From Rhodospirillaceae bacterium (GTDB lineage Bacteria > Pseudomonadota > Alphaproteobacteria > Rhodospirillales > Rhodospirillaceae), in the NCBI GenBank assembly GCA_018666155.1, contig JABJAH010000006.1, forward strand, positions 1 through 64,000: a stretch of 64,000 nt of DNA, written 5' to 3'. Every line of letters begins with the position of its first letter. The first letter of the stretch is position 1. The notes beneath the pieces are model-generated. The model saw only the letters and a list, made by a program, of their open reading frames with translations, had not been told where the DNA came from and ran no database searches. The translations under genes were made by a program, and so were the position numbers. Shown here one piece after another: positions 61,227 to 64,000 of the stretch.

Positions 61227-62261
61227 ATGACCCAGGTATTCTTTAAAGTCTTAGTGGCAGCGCTGTTCTTGTCGTTCGCGGGCTGCCTCACCTCTATGAC
61301 GGCGCCGGTGATGGCGCAAGAAGACGATCACGATCACGATCATGACGACCACGATGATCATGACCATGACCATGACGATCACGACGACGATGACGACCAT
61401 GACGACGAAGCCGGAGGCCTACTCATATTAACGACGGCTCAGATGGCCAATCTCGGAATTGCAACTGTGAGGGCTGAGATTCGGCCTCTGCAAGACACCG
61501 TCGAATTGATCACTTCGGTCGAAGCGTTACCCGAACGCCAGGCTCACGTCAGTCCTCGTTTCGACGGCCAGATCCGAGATGTCCGAGCAACATTAGGAGA
61601 CCATGTCAAAGCCGGGCAGCGACTAGTGGTTGTCGAACCTCTCATTGCCGGTGCGAGCACGCTGACATTGTCAGCGCCTATTTCTGGAGTGGTATCGGCT
61701 CAGTCGGCCCGGATTGGGCAGACCGTCGCCGCCACGTCTGTACTGTTCGAGATTTCTGATCACTCGCGCATGTTGTTGCACGGCACGATGATGGAAAGCC
61801 CCGACATCACCCGTATTCGCGCGGGTCAGACCGCGACGGTGCGCCTCGATGCGTTACCCAACAAACCGCTGGTGGCAGAGGTCGCCCGGTTTTACATGGC
61901 GCGCGAAGCCGGAACGGGACTGTTCACCGTTCATGCGGAAGCGGATAATTCGGACGCAATGCTCTACCCCGGCATGATGGGCACGATGTCGGTCGCGGTC
62001 GGTGATGCATTGCCCGGCATTGTGATTCCGCGTCGTGCGGTGCTCGGTGGGTTAGGCGATCGCTTCGTCTTTGTCCGTATCGGTGATGAGTTCGAGCGCC
62101 GGGCCGTTGTCGAAGGTCTTGTTGCCGGGGCGGATACGGAAGTTCTAGAGGGTGTGTTCCCTGGCGAAGACGTTGTCGTTCAGGGGCATTATCAATTGCA
62201 ATACATGGGTGAGGGATCAGCGGGTTTGCCGACTGATGCCCACGCCGGTCATAACCATTGA
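61227..62261 (+). CDS. RND periplasmic adaptor with His/Asp-rich N terminus (CzcB-like)
   Basis: A 344-residue adaptor. The N terminus is a signal with a lipobox-like SFAGC and a later Ala-x-Ala site, so either lipid-anchored or cleaved. A His/Asp tract follows (about 34-60), then LLILTTAQMANLGIATVRA, the HlyD barrel-sandwich (VSPRFDGQIRDVRATLGDHVKAGQRLVVVEP and TLSAPISGVVSAQSARIGQTV), a beta-barrel (GQTATVRLDALPNKPLVAEVARF) and DALPGIVIPRRAVLGGLGDRFVFVRIGDEFERRAV. The tract is a plausible divalent-metal collector. It abuts the czcC-like gene and leads to the permease. Confidence 0.9.
   Translation: MTQVFFKVLVAALFLSFAGCLTSMTAPVMAQEDDHDHDHDDHDDHDHDHDDHDDDDDHDDEAGGLLILTTAQMANLGIATVRAEIRPLQDTVELITSVEALPERQAHVSPRFDGQIRDVRATLGDHVKAGQRLVVVEPLIAGASTLTLSAPISGVVSAQSARIGQTVAATSVLFEISDHSRMLLHGTMMESPDITRIRAGQTATVRLDALPNKPLVAEVARFYMAREAGTGLFTVHAEADNSDAMLYPGMMGTMSVAVGDALPGIVIPRRAVLGGLGDRFVFVRIGDEFERRAVVEGLVAGADTEVLEGVFPGEDVVVQGHYQLQYMGEGSAGLPTDAHAGHNH
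61320..61409 (+). repeat. His/Asp codon repeat tract
   Basis: About 90 bases of GAC, GAT, CAC and CAT codons inside the adaptor gene. It encodes an alternating D/H run near residues 34-60. This is coding low-complexity sequence, prone to length change by slippage. Confidence 0.8.
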
Positions 62262-62271
62262 GGCTGGTGCA

Positions 62272-64000
62272 ATGTTAGATTCACTCATATCCCTGTCGAT
62301 CCGCCATCGCCTCTTGGTGGTTGCGGTGATTGCCCTCAGCTTTGTTTACGGCGGCTTGGCGATTCAAAGCCTGCCCATTGATGTGTTGCCTGACCTTAAT
62401 CGGCCGACGGTGACAATATTCACCGAGTCTGAAGGGCTGTCGCCCGAGGAAGTTGAGACCCTTGTCACGCGCCCCATCGAAGCCGCGGTCTACGGTGCCA
62501 ACGGCGTCGTTCGTGTTAGATCCGCGTCGTCAATCGGCCTGTCGATCGTGTGGGTCGAATTCGATTGGAATATGGATATCTACGTTGCGCGCCAGATTGT
62601 TTCGGAAAAACTAAGCCAGGCGCGGGAAGCGATATACGGCCGGGTTAACCCGGTCCTTGGTCCGATCACCTCGATCATGGGCAACATTATGGCCATCGGT
62701 GTTACCAGTGGCGACGAAACCGACCCCATGACTCTCCGCACGCTAGCTGAGTGGGACATTCGCCAACGCTTGCTCGCGATTCCCGGTATTGCTCAGATTA
62801 CAGTTGTCGGTGGGGCGCTGCGACAGTTTCAAGTGTTGATTGACCCGGACCGTCTTGTATTTCACCGTGTGCCGTTGTCGGCGGTGTTGGAGGCGCTGGA
62901 TGAAACCAACCTCAACGCCACAGGTGGTTTCCTCCTAACCGATTATACGGAAGGGTTGATTCGTGTGCTTGGCCGAGCACAGACGGTCGAACAGATTGCG
63001 GCAACGATTGTACCACTGCCAGATCAACCGGACCGGCGTGTCGCCATTGATCAAGTAGCGGAGGTAAAGCTGGGTGGGCCGATGGCACCGCGTGGGGACG
63101 CGTCCATTAATGCTGATCCCGGTGTTATCCTGTCGATCCAGAAACAGCCGGACGCAGATACGGTCTCTCTGGTTGCAGCGATTAAATCCGAGCTTGCAGC
63201 CATTCAACCGACGCTCCCCGCGGACGTTGCTCTGCACGACGACATATTCAGTCAGAGCACCTTTATCGAAACCGCGGTCTCGAATGTGGAAGAAGCGTTG
63301 CGGGATGGTGCGATCTTAGTGGCCGTGGTGCTGTTTCTGTTCTTGTTAAACATGCGGACGACCTTCATCACCTTAACGGCAATCCCGCTCTCCTTGGTGT
63401 TGACGTTGATCGTGTTTCAGGCGCTTGGTTTGTCGATCAACACCATGACCCTTGGGGGCATTGCTATTGCCATCGGTCAATTGGTTGATGATGCGATCGT
63501 TGGTGTCGAGAACGCCTATCGCCGCCTCCGGCAGAATCGGCTTAAGGGTGAGCCCAAGTCGCCCATTGATGTTGTGCGGGATGCCACCCGAGAGGTGCGT
63601 GATCCCATCATCTTCGCAACCTTCATTGTCATTTTAGTTTTTCTTCCTCTCTTCGCGTTGTCAGGCGTTGAGGGCCGTATCTTCACACCGCTCGGCATCG
63701 CCTACGTCACGTCGATTGGAGCATCTTTGATCGTCTTTCTCACGGCGACCCCGGCGTTATGCGCCTACCTATTGCCACGCATGAAGCAGATGGACGATGA
63801 GAAAGAAGGTCCGGTGGTGCGGGCGATCAAGTGGTGTCAGGCGTTAATCCTGAAAGTTCTATTTCCCATCCGGTATGCCGTCTTCGCGGTGTTTGGTGTG
63901 CTGTTGGGACTTGGTGTATGGCTCACCGTTGAATTCGGCCAGGCGTTTCTACCCGAATTCAATGAGGGCGCGTTGAACGTTTCGGTGGTTATGGCACCGG
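62272..64000 (+). CDS. Heavy-metal RND efflux permease, CzcA-like (3' end missing)
   Basis: The first 576 residues of a CzcA-type proton/cation antiporter; the gene runs off the right edge. It has an initial helix (LLVVAVIALSFVYGG), LPIDVLPDLNRPTVTIFTESEGLSPEEVETLVTRPIEAAVYGANGV, the docking region RQRLLAIPGIAQITVVGGALRQFQVLIDP, and membrane segments from about 345 on. The motif LVDDAIVGVENAYRRLRQNR, in the helix that carries proton-relay acids, matches the HME branch rather than drug pumps. No frame break is seen in the window. It starts 10 nt after the adaptor gene. Confidence 0.9.
   Translation, partial: MLDSLISLSIRHRLLVVAVIALSFVYGGLAIQSLPIDVLPDLNRPTVTIFTESEGLSPEEVETLVTRPIEAAVYGANGVVRVRSASSIGLSIVWVEFDWNMDIYVARQIVSEKLSQAREAIYGRVNPVLGPITSIMGNIMAIGVTSGDETDPMTLRTLAEWDIRQRLLAIPGIAQITVVGGALRQFQVLIDPDRLVFHRVPLSAVLEALDETNLNATGGFLLTDYTEGLIRVLGRAQTVEQIAATIVPLPDQPDRRVAIDQVAEVKLGGPMAPRGDASINADPGVILSIQKQPDADTVSLVAAIKSELAAIQPTLPADVALHDDIFSQSTFIETAVSNVEEALRDGAILVAVVLFLFLLNMRTTFITLTAIPLSLVLTLIVFQALGLSINTMTLGGIAIAIGQLVDDAIVGVENAYRRLRQNRLKGEPKSPIDVVRDATREVRDPIIFATFIVILVFLPLFALSGVEGRIFTPLGIAYVTSIGASLIVFLTATPALCAYLLPRMKQMDDEKEGPVVRAIKWCQALILKVLFPIRYAVFAVFGVLLGLGVWLTVEFGQAFLPEFNEGALNVSVVMAP

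Noticed and set aside
61320..61409. Possible tandem repeat or CRISPR-like element
   Set aside because: The repetition is alternating Asp/His codons inside the adaptor gene, so it is coding low complexity. No spacers or regular direct repeats occur.
1..64000. rRNA, tRNA, insertion sequences, prophage or integrase
   Set aside because: I saw no tRNA cloverleaf with a T-loop consensus, no rRNA core text, no transposase or integrase motifs, and no flanking repeats. A tRNA scan would be needed to be certain.

Overview
The window looks like chromosomal DNA of a free-living alphaproteobacterium, most likely a marine or aquatic Rhodospirillales-type heterotroph. Supporting signs are the surA-pdxA-rsmA order, the queA-tgt-queG block, an alphaproteobacterial phaR beside a PHA synthase locus, densely packed genes with many ATGA start/stop overlaps, and moderately high GC. 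I saw no rRNA or tRNA gene, CRISPR array, insertion sequence, phage gene or attachment site. The species assignment is inference.

Layout. 1-6.8 kb: the 5' end of an RND adaptor lipoprotein, a bicupin lipoprotein, a half-size phosphate permease, a sulfatase-modifying-factor-like protein, a TolB-like propeller lipoprotein, a TTC38-like TPR protein and a pentapeptide protein. 7-12.8 kb: an MFS/VOC/quinone-oxidoreductase operon translationally coupled to an iron-export-type ABC transporter (FetAB-like) whose ATPase gene carries a 1-nt frameshift, then a nickel/cobalt-exporter-like protein. 12.9-18.8 kb: three bicupin genes interleaved with an MsrQ-like membrane protein, a PepSY protein and a Tat-exported amine oxidase, followed by a tandem pair of DUF6491-like secreted proteins. 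19-31.6 kb: TPR, glycosidase-like propeller, degenerate alpha/beta hydrolase, PAS, solute-binding protein, TonB receptor, crotonase, FMN glutamate-synthase-like protein and a LeuC without LeuD. 32-40 kb: DapA-like aldolase, dienelactone hydrolase, TauE exporter, TylF-type methyltransferase, a membrane-anchored receiver protein, DegT aminotransferase and multi-pass membrane proteins. 40-43.6 kb: a subtilisin-like protease with two C-terminal repeats, a GST and a DUF2937-like protein. 43.7-47.8 kb: queuosine genes queA-tgt-queG and a second sulfatase-modifying-factor-like gene. 47.8-53 kb: an XRE regulator, the PHA locus (phaR divergent from a small PhaE-like gene, phaC and phaA) and a secreted esterase. 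53-59.3 kb: MATE pump, hydrolase, NUDIX, rsmA-pdxA-surA. 59.5-64 kb: a CzcCBA-type heavy-metal efflux operon led by a His/Cys-rich secreted peptide; the pump gene runs off the window.

How the genes work together. PHA storage is controlled locally: two palindromic TTGTGC-N3-GCACAA-type sites lie between phaR and the synthase genes and are good PhaR operator candidates. Queuosine genes form one overlapping operon. Metal handling recurs (FetAB-like, NicO-like, CzcCBA). The cupin/amine-oxidase stretch looks like an uncharacterised catabolic or detoxification locus.

The most unusual observations are the 140-nt out-of-frame overlap of the PhaE-like gene and phaC, the paired PhaR-type operators, a NUDIX gene whose start has become ATA while its overlapping neighbour's stop became TAA, the frameshifted fetA-like ATPase, a half-size PHO4 permease that looks like two repeat halves joined, the receiver domain tethered to a membrane stub, and the tandem C-terminal repeats of the subtilase.
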